From Gammaproteobacteria bacterium (lineage in GTDB: Bacteria > Pseudomonadota > Gammaproteobacteria > Steroidobacterales > Steroidobacteraceae), in NCBI GenBank assembly GCA_027317845.1, contig DAHVQK010000027.1, positions 1 through 45,220 of the forward strand: a stretch of DNA of 45,220 nt. The letters are read 5' to 3'. The position numbers were made by a program, and so were the translations under genes. The notes under the pieces are model-generated. The model was not told the origin of the DNA, did no database searches, and saw only the letters and a program-made list of their open reading frames with translations. Below, in pieces: positions 18,756-28,123 of the stretch. The first letter of the stretch is position 1, and each line of letters begins with the position of its first letter.

Positions 18756-20846
18756 TCACCGCACCTGGATCCCGCCCTGGGCCTCGATCCCCCGCGTGAT
18801 CTGCGAGAGCAGTCTCGGCCAGTCGACCTGCCGCACGTTGCCGATGATGTCGAGGCGCGGGAGCCACGCACCCTGGACCAGGTAGTAGCCCCCATCTGGA
18901 GCCGGTCCAGCGCCGGACATCTGGCACACCTGGTTGTGCAGCCGGCAGCCGATCGCCAGACGCCGGTAGTGAAAGGTGTGAAAGAACTGCAGGACGCCGG
19001 ATTCGAGCGCCGCCGTCACCGCGCCGCCGCCGCCGCCGAGGGCCGCGATGCGGGTCACCGCCTTCTGGCTGATCCGATGAGCCGAGCGGTCTCCCGGCAT
19101 GGTGTAGACCCGGGCGTCAAAGGCGACGGGCGACCAGTCGAACAGGTGCAGTCCGGTGATGTCCGCGTCCACCCGGCCGGTGATGGAGCCGATGGCGAAG
19201 GTGTGGGTGACGAGGCCCAGATCGAGTCCGCGTGCCGTCACGTCGGCGGACAGCTGCGGCCATTGCCCGAGCGGGTTCTCGAGGCGGATGTGGCGGCCGG
19301 TGATGGTGCCGTCGAAGACTCGGGCCACGAGATTGCCGTCGAAAGTGAGTTCGTGGTCTCGGTAGCGTACCAGGGGAATGTGCCCGGAGAGCTGTCCATT
19401 CATGATCGGCCAATGAAACGCACGGCAGAGCCGCGGCATGCTGATGGGCGTGAGATCGGCGTCGAAATCAAACGTGGCCTTGGACAGGCCGAGATCGCGG
19501 CCGACGAGCGTGTGGATGAGGATGGCCCCGTTGAATACCGGCAGCCGCGCATCGCCCCCGAGCAATGCGAAGTTGCGCTTCCAGGCGAGGAAGGTCAGCT
19601 TCGCCGCGCCGCCGGCGAGGCCGTAGGCGCCCATTCGGGACCACGAGAGGTGCGACGGCGCCACCGTGCCGCCCGAAGTGGCGGCCCAGTGGATGTCACC
19701 GTTGGCCTCTCGCACGAAGAGCCGCGAGACCGGATCGTCGAAGGCAAACGAGCGCAGCGTCCCATCGAAACGGGAAATGGTGTTGTGGGAGATCCACGCC
19801 TCGCCGCTCGCTTCACCGCTGCTGGTGATCGAGCCCTGCGCCGAGGAGGCGAGCTTCAACTGCAGGAAGGTGGTGAAGGCGCCGGGAAAGATCAGATGGC
19901 GGACCGCGATCTGCGCGGTCTCGAGGTCGGGGTGCGGGCCCAGCGCCACGACGCCCTGACCCTCTGCATCGATCACACCCCGTTGTGTCAGATCGAGCCG
20001 CGAGACCTCGACCGGGCCCGCGCCCTGGCGGCTCAGGCGGGCGCGAAGCGCCAGCGGGTGGGCCGCGAGGTCGAGATACACGGGACCGGCCAAAGCCTGT
20101 CCCCGCGAGCCCCGCAGCGTCAGCCCCAGTGTCAGCGCCTGGCCTGCGCGCGTCAGCGTACCGCTGAGTGAGGCGCCGAGTGTCTGCCCGGCGACCGTTC
20201 CCGACGGATTGGTGAAGTCGAGGTCCACGGTGTGCGCGGCAAATCCCGCCGCCAGCACCGGACGGTTGGTCACTGAGAGCCGCACGTCCATATGACCGGT
20301 GGCGGTGTAGCCGGCCGGAAGCGCAAACCACGGGCGCGCGAGTTGCTGCGCATCCGCCAGGTCGATCCCTGACGCGCTGGCCGACAGCGCCCAGGCACCG
20401 GCGTGAGAGACCGCCTGGAGCTGTACCATCCCCCGGGCCAACGGCACCTTGAAGGCGCTGAAGCGTACGGTCTCGCTGACGGGATCGTAGTCACCGGACA
20501 GCGTTGCCTGGATCGCAGCGGGCGAACCCGCGCGCGCCGACAACTTCCCGCCATCGCACGCGAACCGTGGCTTGCCCAGATCGACCCGGGAGCAGGTGAG
20601 CTCGAGCCGCCGGAGCGTCGGCAGCCCGGGCTTGTGCACCGCAAGTGCGCCAACGTGCACATCGAGGGCGGGAGCCGGTGTGTCGAGGCTCAGGGTCGCC
20701 TGGCCGCCGGTGAGGGTCGCCAGGGGAGAGGACACGCGACCCACCGTGAGCACCAGCCGCTCGACCGCCCGGGCCGGCCCCGCCGCCAGACACGAGAAGA
20801 GGAGCCCCGTCACGACATAACGGGCCGTTTGTAACAAAAGCTTCAT
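18756..20846 (-). CDS. YdbH-like intermembrane bridge protein (AsmA-like, DUF2125/DctA-YdbH family)
   Basis: N-terminal hydrophobic segment, long beta-rich sequence, C-terminal LVQGAWLPRLDIIGNVRQVDWPRLLSQI; immediately upstream of the DUF1318 gene, as in ydbH-ynbE-ydbL loci. Confidence 0.75.
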   Translation of the reverse strand: MKLLLQTARYVVTGLLFSCLAAGPARAVERLVLTVGRVSSPLATLTGGQATLSLDTPAPALDVHVGALAVHKPGLPTLRRLELTCSRVDLGKPRFACDGGKLSARAGSPAAIQATLSGDYDPVSETVRFSAFKVPLARGMVQLQAVSHAGAWALSASASGIDLADAQQLARPWFALPAGYTATGHMDVRLSVTNRPVLAAGFAAHTVDLDFTNPSGTVAGQTLGASLSGTLTRAGQALTLGLTLRGSRGQALAGPVYLDLAAHPLALRARLSRQGAGPVEVSRLDLTQRGVIDAEGQGVVALGPHPDLETAQIAVRHLIFPGAFTTFLQLKLASSAQGSITSSGEASGEAWISHNTISRFDGTLRSFAFDDPVSRLFVREANGDIHWAATSGGTVAPSHLSWSRMGAYGLAGGAAKLTFLAWKRNFALLGGDARLPVFNGAILIHTLVGRDLGLSKATFDFDADLTPISMPRLCRAFHWPIMNGQLSGHIPLVRYRDHELTFDGNLVARVFDGTITGRHIRLENPLGQWPQLSADVTARGLDLGLVTHTFAIGSITGRVDADITGLHLFDWSPVAFDARVYTMPGDRSAHRISQKAVTRIAALGGGGGAVTAALESGVLQFFHTFHYRRLAIGCRLHNQVCQMSGAGPAPDGGYYLVQGAWLPRLDIIGNVRQVDWPRLLSQITRGIEAQGGIQVR

Positions 20847-20932
20847 CGAGCCGTCATCTCACCGACACGTCCATCCCGCATGCTGCCCTCCTCAAATCCT
20901 GTACCGTCCATACTGCACGTTCAAGCGCCCCG

Positions 20933-21472
20933 ATGAAAGCGACCGCCCTGTCCGAGTGGATCGCGCGAGTGGATGCCGCGGAGTACGGCCTGTGCCGCCG
21001 GTTGAACCGCGGCGCCTCTTTCGTCGTTCCCCGGCGTATCTTCCAGGTTGCAAGCCGCCTCGGCGACGGCGTGATCTGGTATGTGCTCATCCTGGTGCTG
21101 CCCCTGCTCTATGGCCGCGAGGCGATCCGTCCCTCGCTGGTCATGGCGATCAGCGGGTGCACGGGAGTGGTGATCTACAAGGTCTTGAAGCACGTGCTGG
21201 TGCGCGAACGGCCCTTCATCACGCATTCGGCCATCGATCTCGCGATGCCGCCGCTCGATCGCTACAGCTTCCCCTCCGGCCATACGCTGCACGCGGTGTG
21301 CTTCACGGTGCAGATGACCGCCCTCTACCCCGCGCTCGGGTGGGTGCTCATCCCGCTGACGCTGATGATTGCCGGCTCGAGAGTCGTGCTCGGGCTGCAT
21401 TATCCGACCGACGTGTTGGCCGGAGCGGCCATCGGGTTGTCGCTCGGCGTGCTGGGACTGACCTTCGTCTGA
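20933..21472 (+). CDS. PAP2-family phosphatase
   Basis: KHVLVRERPF, SFPSGHTLHAVCF and SRVVLGLHYPTDVLAGAAIG match the three acid phosphatase motifs. Confidence 0.9.
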   Translation: MKATALSEWIARVDAAEYGLCRRLNRGASFVVPRRIFQVASRLGDGVIWYVLILVLPLLYGREAIRPSLVMAISGCTGVVIYKVLKHVLVRERPFITHSAIDLAMPPLDRYSFPSGHTLHAVCFTVQMTALYPALGWVLIPLTLMIAGSRVVLGLHYPTDVLAGAAIGLSLGVLGLTFV

Positions 21473-22629
21473 TGCGTGTCCTGTTCGTATCTGACGTCTA
21501 CTTTCCCCGGGTCAACGGCGTCTCGACCTCCATCAGGACATTTCGGGGTGACCTTGCCCGCCTCGGTGTCGAGACGGTGCTGGTCGCACCGGAGTACCCA
21601 GGCCAGACCCCCCCTGACGAGCCCGACGTGATCCGCGTGCCGGGCGGGCGCGTGCCCGGCGACCCCGAAGACCGGCGGATGCGCTGGCGGCACCTCTATC
21701 AATCGCTGCAGAACCTGCCCGCCGACGAATTCGACCTGGTGCACATTCATACGCCCTTCGTCGCTCACTATGCCGCGGTGAGATACGCCAGGCGGCGCGG
21801 CATCCCCTGCATCGCCACCTATCACACGTTCTTCGAGGAATACCTGCATCACTACGTGCCCGCGTTGCCGAGACGGATCGGACGGGGGCTTGCGCGGAGA
21901 TTCACTCGATCGCAATGCGCCGACGTGCGGGCGTTGGTGGCGCCCTCCGAGCCTCTGCGGCAGGTGTTGCAGGACTACGGCGTCGACACTCCGGTGCATG
22001 TCATCCCGACCGGATTGCCGGCGGATCGGTTCACGCCGGGCGATGCCCGCCGGTTCCGGGCGCTCGCGGCTCTGCCGCCCGAGCGCCCCCTGGTCACCTA
22101 TGTCGGGCGGGTGGCGCACGAGAAGAACATCGACTTCCTGGTGCGCTCGTTCGTGCGGGTAAGGCAGGCGGTTCCCGAGGCCCTGCTGGTCATCGCGGGC
22201 GAAGGGCCCGCCCGCGAGGGGTTGCGCCAGCAGGTCGAGGCGCTCGGACTGGCGCGTGACGTGCACTTCGCCGGTTACCTGGACCGGGACACCACGCTGT
22301 TGGATTGCTATGCCGCGGCCTCGGTGTTCGTATTCGCCTCGCGCACCGAGACCCAGGGCCTGGTGCTGCTCGAGGCCATGGCCCAGGGAACACCCGTGGT
22401 GTCCACCGCAGAGCTCGGCACCCGATCCATCCTCGCGCCGGCCTGCGGCGCGATCGTCGCGGAAGAGCACGAAGAGTCCTTCGCGGCCAGCGTCATCCGC
22501 GTGCTGACCGATGAGAGCCTGCGCCTCACCCTCTCCGAGCAGGGCCGGACCTATGCCCGCGGCTGGTCGTCATCGGCCATGGCCGCCCGACTCGGCGAGC
22601 TGTATCACTCCATCCGGCGCAAGGGGTGA
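21472..22629 (+). CDS. glycosyltransferase family 4/1 (GT-B)
   Basis: MRVLFVSDVYFPRVNGVSTSIRTF, HIHTPF, PTGLPADRF, YVGRVAHEKNIDFLV, EAMAQGTPVV; TGATG overlap with the PAP2 gene. Confidence 0.9.
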   Translation: MRVLFVSDVYFPRVNGVSTSIRTFRGDLARLGVETVLVAPEYPGQTPPDEPDVIRVPGGRVPGDPEDRRMRWRHLYQSLQNLPADEFDLVHIHTPFVAHYAAVRYARRRGIPCIATYHTFFEEYLHHYVPALPRRIGRGLARRFTRSQCADVRALVAPSEPLRQVLQDYGVDTPVHVIPTGLPADRFTPGDARRFRALAALPPERPLVTYVGRVAHEKNIDFLVRSFVRVRQAVPEALLVIAGEGPAREGLRQQVEALGLARDVHFAGYLDRDTTLLDCYAAASVFVFASRTETQGLVLLEAMAQGTPVVSTAELGTRSILAPACGAIVAEEHEESFAASVIRVLTDESLRLTLSEQGRTYARGWSSSAMAARLGELYHSIRRKG

Positions 22630-23855
22630 GCTCCCGCAAGCGGCGAGCGGTGGCGGTCTCTCCCGGGTGCCTGGCGCAGATGGCTTTGCACGGGCGGAAC
22701 AGCGCCCACTTTCGTGAGCCAGGCGGCGAAAAACGGGTCCTCCAGGCGCCACCGGACATCGGTGTGAGTCTCCTCCCGCCGGATGATGTCGCGGGAGGCG
22801 AGCGAACCCAGCGACCGTGTCATGAGTGCGGGACTGAGGCGAAATCTCTGTAACGTCTCCTGGGTATGCAGACCCCGGCCGTGCAGGCTCGCGACCGCGG
22901 TCAGCGCGCGCTGCTGCGCCTGGGTGCAAAGATTCCACAGCTTCGAATAGAACGGGCCGTCCTCGGATACCAGGCGCTCCAGGGCGTGCTCGAGGAGTGC
23001 AATGGTCAGGTGCTTGCCCGAGGCCTGTCCGCGGACAATCTCCCACCCCATGTTCGCCAACGCCTGAACGTTGTATGGAACGTCCTCGGCGAGATCGAGC
23101 AGGCGCTCGATCGCCTCGGGATCGGCATCGAAGCCCGCAGTGAGGAAGCCTTTGTGGATCGCCTCCGAAAAGCCCGCGCGCGGTACGGGTCCGAGAACCA
23201 GTCTGCAGCCCAGCCGGTAAAAGGGGCGTGCCGGGTTGAGCGTCATGTCGTTCAGTAGCGTCGTTTTCGAGCCCGCGAACACATACGCCACCCGGACGTG
23301 TCGCCGGATGGTGGCGCTCAGCTGGCGCTCGATGTCCTCGCCGCCGACTTCGACGAGACGTTGAAACTCGTCCAGGATGAGTGCAACCGGACGATCGAGT
23401 GCCGCGGCCATCGCGGCCACGCCATCCAGCGCATCGAGGAGCAGCAGCGGCGATTGCGCGGCGCGCGGGTCGCCGATACCGAGACTCGCGGTCCAGGTGT
23501 TGGCGCCCGCATCGTAGTTGATCCGCGGGCCCAGCGTGGCGAAGAACCGGGTCACCTGTTCGCCGGTCCGCTTCAGATGGGTGGTGAGTTCGCGAGCGGC
23601 GCTCGTGACGATGGCGTTCACCAGCGCTTCAAAGGTTGGGTACGCCTCCGCGTCGTGCCGCAATACGACCGCGCCCGCGCTGCGCGCTTCGTGTTCTGCG
23701 ACGTTGAGGATTGATGTTTTGCCGAAACGCCGGGGTCCGATCAGGAAGAGCTTCTGGCGCTCGGTGATCGTCCGCACGACCTGGGCGACTTCTTCTGTGC
23801 GCTCGAGCAGTCGGCCGGGCTCGAGTTCGGAGCCGAACACGAATGGGTTTTCCAT
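22605..23855 (-). CDS. AAA-family P-loop ATPase (archaeal-type ATPase / STAND-like)
   Basis: ENPFVFGSELEPGRLLERTEEVAQV...LFLIGPRRFGKTSIL (Walker A), VALILDEFQRL (Walker B), winged-helix-like C-terminus. Confidence 0.83.
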   Translation of the reverse strand: MENPFVFGSELEPGRLLERTEEVAQVVRTITERQKLFLIGPRRFGKTSILNVAEHEARSAGAVVLRHDAEAYPTFEALVNAIVTSAARELTTHLKRTGEQVTRFFATLGPRINYDAGANTWTASLGIGDPRAAQSPLLLLDALDGVAAMAAALDRPVALILDEFQRLVEVGGEDIERQLSATIRRHVRVAYVFAGSKTTLLNDMTLNPARPFYRLGCRLVLGPVPRAGFSEAIHKGFLTAGFDADPEAIERLLDLAEDVPYNVQALANMGWEIVRGQASGKHLTIALLEHALERLVSEDGPFYSKLWNLCTQAQQRALTAVASLHGRGLHTQETLQRFRLSPALMTRSLGSLASRDIIRREETHTDVRWRLEDPFFAAWLTKVGAVPPVQSHLRQAPGRDRHRSPLAGAHPLRRME

Positions 23856-23884
23856 GTTTTTAACAGAACAGTTGAATGCTATTC

Positions 23885-23895
23885 TGTATTATACA
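23885..23895 (-). promoter_or_regulatory. putative -10 element inside a palindrome upstream of the AAA ATPase gene
   Basis: On the minus strand TATAAT (23888-23893) lies inside the perfect inverted repeat TGTAT-A-ATACA, in an unusually AT-rich patch. Confidence 0.45.
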
Positions 23896-24012
23896 AAAAT
23901 GTGTAATTCCGCGAGGGGGTCGAGCAGGCCACCGGCTTGGACGGATGCCAGTCAGCGGGCTGCGTTAAACTCAACCGTTTGAGCCCAGGTAGCCGGCAGA
24001 GGCGGCAGCAGC

Positions 24013-25095
24013 ATGGCAGTAGGCAAGGCGTGGGACGCCGAAGAAGGCGAAAAGGCTCCGCAGTCCCCGTGCGCCTGGCCCCTGGAGGAGGGCTTCCGGC
24101 CCCCTTTCCTGCTGCGCAGCCCTCACCTGCAGTCCATGCTGGCCAGCATCGGCCTGCGGCGGGGTCCCATCGTGCGCCGCGCCACGCCGCTGCTCGCCGC
24201 CCAGAGAGAGCTGTTGCTCGAGTGTGGCAAGGGTGTTCGGCTGCAGTGCTTCCGGTCCGGTGCCGGACGGGGCGACCCCGTGGTGCTGCTGCACGGCTGG
24301 GAAGGTAGCGCGGACTCCCTGTACGTGCTCTCGTTGGGACAGCAGCTCTTTGAGCGGGGATTCGACGTGTTGCGCCTCAATCTGCGCGATCACGGCGAGA
24401 CCCATGGGCTCAACCGCGGACTCTTTCACTCCTGCCGCCTGCCCGAGGTGGTGGGCGCACTGCGGGCGCTGCAGCGCCTCACCGGGCGCCCATTGCGGCT
24501 GGTCGGCTTCTCGCTCGGCGGCAATTTCCTGCTGCGGGCCGGCGCGGAAGCCCGTACCGCCGGCCTGGATCTCGCCCGAATCGTCGCCGTGTCGCCCGTC
24601 CTCGACCCCCATGAGACCCTGCGGGCGCTCGAGAAGGGATTTCACGGTTATTCCATCTATTTCGCGCGGAAATGGTGGCGATCACTCCGTAAAAAGCAGG
24701 CCGCCTGGCCGCAGGACTACGACTTCCGGGACCTTCACGGCACCCGCGACCTGCGCCGCCTGACCTCGGAGCTCATCGGCCGCTACACCGGCTTCCCGAG
24801 TCTCGAGGAGTACCTCGACGGCTATTCGCTCACCGGTCACCGGCTCGAAGCACTCGAGGTCCCCTCGACGCTGCTCACCGCGCTCGACGATCCCATCATT
24901 CCGCCTGAGGGACTTGCCCGGTTAGCGCGGCCTTCATGCCTCGACATCGTGGTGACCCGACGAGGCGGTCATTGCGGCTTTCTGGAGCGGCTCAACGGCC
25001 CAACCTGGGCCGAGCGCCTCGTCGTGGAAGAACTTACGCTCAAGGTGCCCATGACCCGGCCGTCCGACGCGACGCCTGCTGAAGAAGTGGCGTAA
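24013..25095 (+). CDS. alpha/beta-fold hydrolase, YheT family
   Basis: RSPHLQSMLASIG, LLHGWEGSADSLYVLSLGQQLFERGFDVLRLNLRDHG, LVGFSLGGNFLLR. Confidence 0.87.
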   Translation: MAVGKAWDAEEGEKAPQSPCAWPLEEGFRPPFLLRSPHLQSMLASIGLRRGPIVRRATPLLAAQRELLLECGKGVRLQCFRSGAGRGDPVVLLHGWEGSADSLYVLSLGQQLFERGFDVLRLNLRDHGETHGLNRGLFHSCRLPEVVGALRALQRLTGRPLRLVGFSLGGNFLLRAGAEARTAGLDLARIVAVSPVLDPHETLRALEKGFHGYSIYFARKWWRSLRKKQAAWPQDYDFRDLHGTRDLRRLTSELIGRYTGFPSLEEYLDGYSLTGHRLEALEVPSTLLTALDDPIIPPEGLARLARPSCLDIVVTRRGGHCGFLERLNGPTWAERLVVEELTLKVPMTRPSDATPAEEVA

Positions 25096-25215
25096 GCACG
25101 ATCGCGGCAGTTCACACGCTCCCGGATCCCCATCGAGGGATCCCCCCGTCTTCCTTCCGTTGCAGGCGCCAGAGGCCGGCCCTCGGCCGCCTCGCCCCGG
25201 GCGTACACTGACTCT

Positions 25216-26538
25216 ATGCGAAGACGCGCCCTCGTCGATCGTCCGCCGGCCGCCCGCGCTCCCGCGCTCGCGGGACGGGAGTCCGTGCGCGCAGTGACGC
25301 TGGCCAATGGTCTGCGGGTCATCATCTGGCCGGTGCACCACATTCCGAACGTGGCCCTGAATCTCTGGGTGCGCGCCGGCAGCCGCAACGAGGCCCCGGG
25401 CATCACGGGGCTGGCGCACTTCTTCGAGCACATGATGTTCAACGGCACTATCCGGCGCCACCCGGGTGAATTCGACCGGCTGATGGAGGCGCAGGGCGGG
25501 GCCAACAATGCCTTCACCAGCGATGACGTCACGGTGTATCAGGACTGGTTCCCCGCGCATGCACTCGAGCTCGTGCTCGATCTGGAATCGGACCGCGTCG
25601 CAAACCTCGCCTTCGCTGCGGAGCTGATCGAGAGCGAGCGCGGCGTCGTCACCTCCGAGCGCCGGCTGCGCGTCGAGGACAACAATCACGGGCTGCTCGC
25701 CGAACAGGTGCAGGCGGCCGCCTTCCTGGCGCATCCATATCGCTTCCCGACCATCGGCTGGCCCGAGGACATCCAGTCCTGGCGCATGGAGGACCTGCAG
25801 GCGTTCTACAGAACCTACTACGCGCCCAACAATCTCACGCTGACGCTCGCCGGCGACCTCGATCCGGAGCGCGCCCTCGCCCTGGCGCGGCGCTACTTCG
25901 AGCCCATCGCCGCGCAATCGCCGCCCGCGCCCATCGAGACGCGCGAGCCGGAACAGCGCGCGGAGCGGCGGGTGCTGATCCGGCGCAAGGTTCAGACCCC
26001 GCTCCTGCAGTGCGCGTACAAGGCGCCCGCCGCCGCCGATGTGCGCGCCCCGGCCATGGAGCTGCTGCTGTCGGTGCTGGTGGAGGGCGATGCTTCGCGC
26101 CTGCATCGCTCGCTGGTCGAGGACCAGCGCCTCGCCATCGAGGTGACGGGTCATTGGCAGGAGGGATTCGATCCGGGGCTCCTGTGGCTGTCGCTGACAC
26201 TCCCGGAGGAGGCCGCGCCCGAAGAGGTGCTCGGGGCGCTCGACCGGGAACTGACCCGCCTCGCGCGCGAGGTCGTGAGCGAGGCCGAGCTCGCGCGGGC
26301 GCGCAACCTCGCCGTGGTCGGATTCTGGAAGAAGCTCGCCACGATCGATGGCAAGGCGCACCTGCTTGGCGAGTACGAAGTGTTTCACGGCGGCTGGACC
26401 GGACTGTTCGAGGCGCCGGCGCGCCTCGCGGAGGTGTCCCGCGCCCAGCTGCGCGCCGTGGCCGAGGAGATCCTCGATCGCAGGAGACGCACCGTCGGCA
26501 TGTTGATCGAGGAGGGGCCGGGGAGCGCGAACGAATGA
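25216..26538 (+). CDS. M16 family zinc metallopeptidase (catalytic-type subunit)
   Basis: GLAHFFEHMMFNGT (HxxEH zinc motif) with downstream ELIESERGVVTSER. Confidence 0.92.
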   Translation: MRRRALVDRPPAARAPALAGRESVRAVTLANGLRVIIWPVHHIPNVALNLWVRAGSRNEAPGITGLAHFFEHMMFNGTIRRHPGEFDRLMEAQGGANNAFTSDDVTVYQDWFPAHALELVLDLESDRVANLAFAAELIESERGVVTSERRLRVEDNNHGLLAEQVQAAAFLAHPYRFPTIGWPEDIQSWRMEDLQAFYRTYYAPNNLTLTLAGDLDPERALALARRYFEPIAAQSPPAPIETREPEQRAERRVLIRRKVQTPLLQCAYKAPAAADVRAPAMELLLSVLVEGDASRLHRSLVEDQRLAIEVTGHWQEGFDPGLLWLSLTLPEEAAPEEVLGALDRELTRLAREVVSEAELARARNLAVVGFWKKLATIDGKAHLLGEYEVFHGGWTGLFEAPARLAEVSRAQLRAVAEEILDRRRRTVGMLIEEGPGSANE

Positions 26539-26614
26539 ACCGCCGGGAGCGGCTCATGAGGCGCGATGCGCGGCCCCGAGGGGATTTAGGGCGAGGCCCA
26601 GGAGGGGCCGAGCA

Positions 26615-27982
26615 GTGACGCGAGTACGCGTGCCCGAGCATACGCGTCTCGTGTTGGACAACGGCGTCACCCTCATTCTCATACCCCGGCGCGACGTACC
26701 GCTGGTCGCCTGCCACGCCGTGATGCGTGGCGGCGCGCTGACCGACCCGCAAGCCCTTCCCGGTGTCGCCTCGCTGGTGGCCGCCCTGTTGGAAAAGGGC
26801 GCGGGGGGACGCGACGCCTACGAGTTCGCCGATACGGTCGAGGGCGTCGGGGGCGCATTCGGCGCCGGGGCAGGGGCCGAGACGATCACCATCAGGGCGC
26901 AGTTCCTCGCGCGCGACCAATCCCTGATGCTCGAGCTGCTGGCGGATGCGCTGCGCTCGCCGAGGCTGGCGCCGCAGGAGTTCGAGCACCTGCGCGAACG
27001 GCAGATCGAGCTCATCAAGGCCGCCAAGGACTCCGAGCCCGCCGAGCTCATCGACGCCTATGGCCGCGCCCTCCTGTTCGAAACGCATCCCTACGGCCGT
27101 CCGGTGTTCGGCAGCGAAGCCTCTCTCGCCGCGATCGACCCCGCGCACGCCCGAGACAGCTACCACGGCCACTTCGGCGCCGACCGGCTGATCCTCGTGC
27201 TCGCCGGCGATCTCGACGTGGAGCGCATCGAGACGGCGGCCCGCGCGGCGTTCGGGGACTGGAGCAAGGCAGCCGCTCGATTGCGCCCGCTCGAGCGGCC
27301 CGCGGCCGCGGGCCGGCGCATCCTGCTGGTCGACTCGCCGGGCTCGACCCAGACGCACTTCTGGATCGCCAGCATCGGGGTCGACAAGCGCTACCGGCGC
27401 CACGCGGCGCTCGATCTGGTGAACACCCTGTTCGGCGGCCGGTTCACCTCGCTCCTGAACGCGGAGCTGCGCATCAAGTCGGGATTGTCCTACGGGGCGC
27501 GCTCGGGATTCGTCCGCGGCAGCGTTCCCGGCGAGTTCGCCATCCGCACCTTCGTCCAGGCGGACAAGACCGGGCTGGGTGTGGGCATGGTGCTCTCGGC
27601 ACTCACGCTGCTCAGGCACGAGGGAGTGACCGCGGATATGCTCGATTCCGCGCGAGCCTATACGCTCGGCCAGTATGCGCTCGGGCTCGAAACGGCCACG
27701 GACTGGGCCGCGGCGCTCGCCGAGATCGAGTTCTATGGCCTCGGAACGGGCTATATCGACGAGTACGCCGCAGAGCTCGCGGCGGTCGATCCCGCCGCCG
27801 CCCGGGAAGTGATCGATGAGGCGTTTCCGCCGGCGGAGTCGGTGTCCATCGTGGCGATCGGGGACGCCGCGGGCGTGCGCGGACAGCTCGAGGAATTCGG
27901 TCCCGTGATCGAGATACCGCTCACCGATCCTGATTTCCTGCCGCGGGTGACGGGAGACGAAGCGACTACGAGGGGGGGGTGA
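26615..27982 (+). CDS. M16 family peptidase-like protein (non-catalytic partner)
   Basis: M16 fold sequence without HxxEH (SLVAALLEKGAGGRDAYEFADTVEGVGG); IRTFVQADKT and R/Y-containing C-terminal region typical of the paired subunit. Confidence 0.88.
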   Translation: MTRVRVPEHTRLVLDNGVTLILIPRRDVPLVACHAVMRGGALTDPQALPGVASLVAALLEKGAGGRDAYEFADTVEGVGGAFGAGAGAETITIRAQFLARDQSLMLELLADALRSPRLAPQEFEHLRERQIELIKAAKDSEPAELIDAYGRALLFETHPYGRPVFGSEASLAAIDPAHARDSYHGHFGADRLILVLAGDLDVERIETAARAAFGDWSKAAARLRPLERPAAAGRRILLVDSPGSTQTHFWIASIGVDKRYRRHAALDLVNTLFGGRFTSLLNAELRIKSGLSYGARSGFVRGSVPGEFAIRTFVQADKTGLGVGMVLSALTLLRHEGVTADMLDSARAYTLGQYALGLETATDWAAALAEIEFYGLGTGYIDEYAAELAAVDPAAAREVIDEAFPPAESVSIVAIGDAAGVRGQLEEFGPVIEIPLTDPDFLPRVTGDEATTRGG

Positions 27983-27998
27983 GTCGCCCCGTCTCCCG
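27951..27998 (+). repeat. hairpin-forming repeat unit, copy 1
   Basis: CGGGAGACG...GCGACT...AGTCGC...CGTCTCCCG inverted repeat; overlaps the 3' end and stop codon of the M16 gene. Confidence 0.7.
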
Positions 27999-28052
27999 GA
28001 CCCATTAGCTTCCTCGCGCAGATGTCCCTTTTTTGACAGCTCCGGACGGTGT

Positions 28053-28114
28053 GGGTTCCGGGAGACGAAGCGCGCCCATGAGGGGGGGACTGGACCGCTT
28101 CGCCTCCCGGACCC
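28053..28114 (+). repeat. hairpin-forming repeat unit, copy 2
   Basis: GGGTTCCGGGAGACGAAGCG ... CGCTTCGCCTCCCGGACCC; near-perfect stem of about 18-19 bp sharing GGGAGACGAAGCG and CTCCCGGACCC with copy 1. Confidence 0.7.
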
Positions 28115-28123
28115 GGTAGTCGA

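Noticed and set aside
19015-19035. Simple gccgcc repeat near the 3' end of the ydbH-like gene
   Set aside because: Encodes a short poly-Gly run (LGGGGGA) in a GC-rich gene; too short to argue for phase variation.
26615-27982. Loss of the HxxEH zinc motif in the second M16 protein
   Set aside because: Paired M16 systems normally have one catalytic and one non-catalytic subunit, so this is expected.
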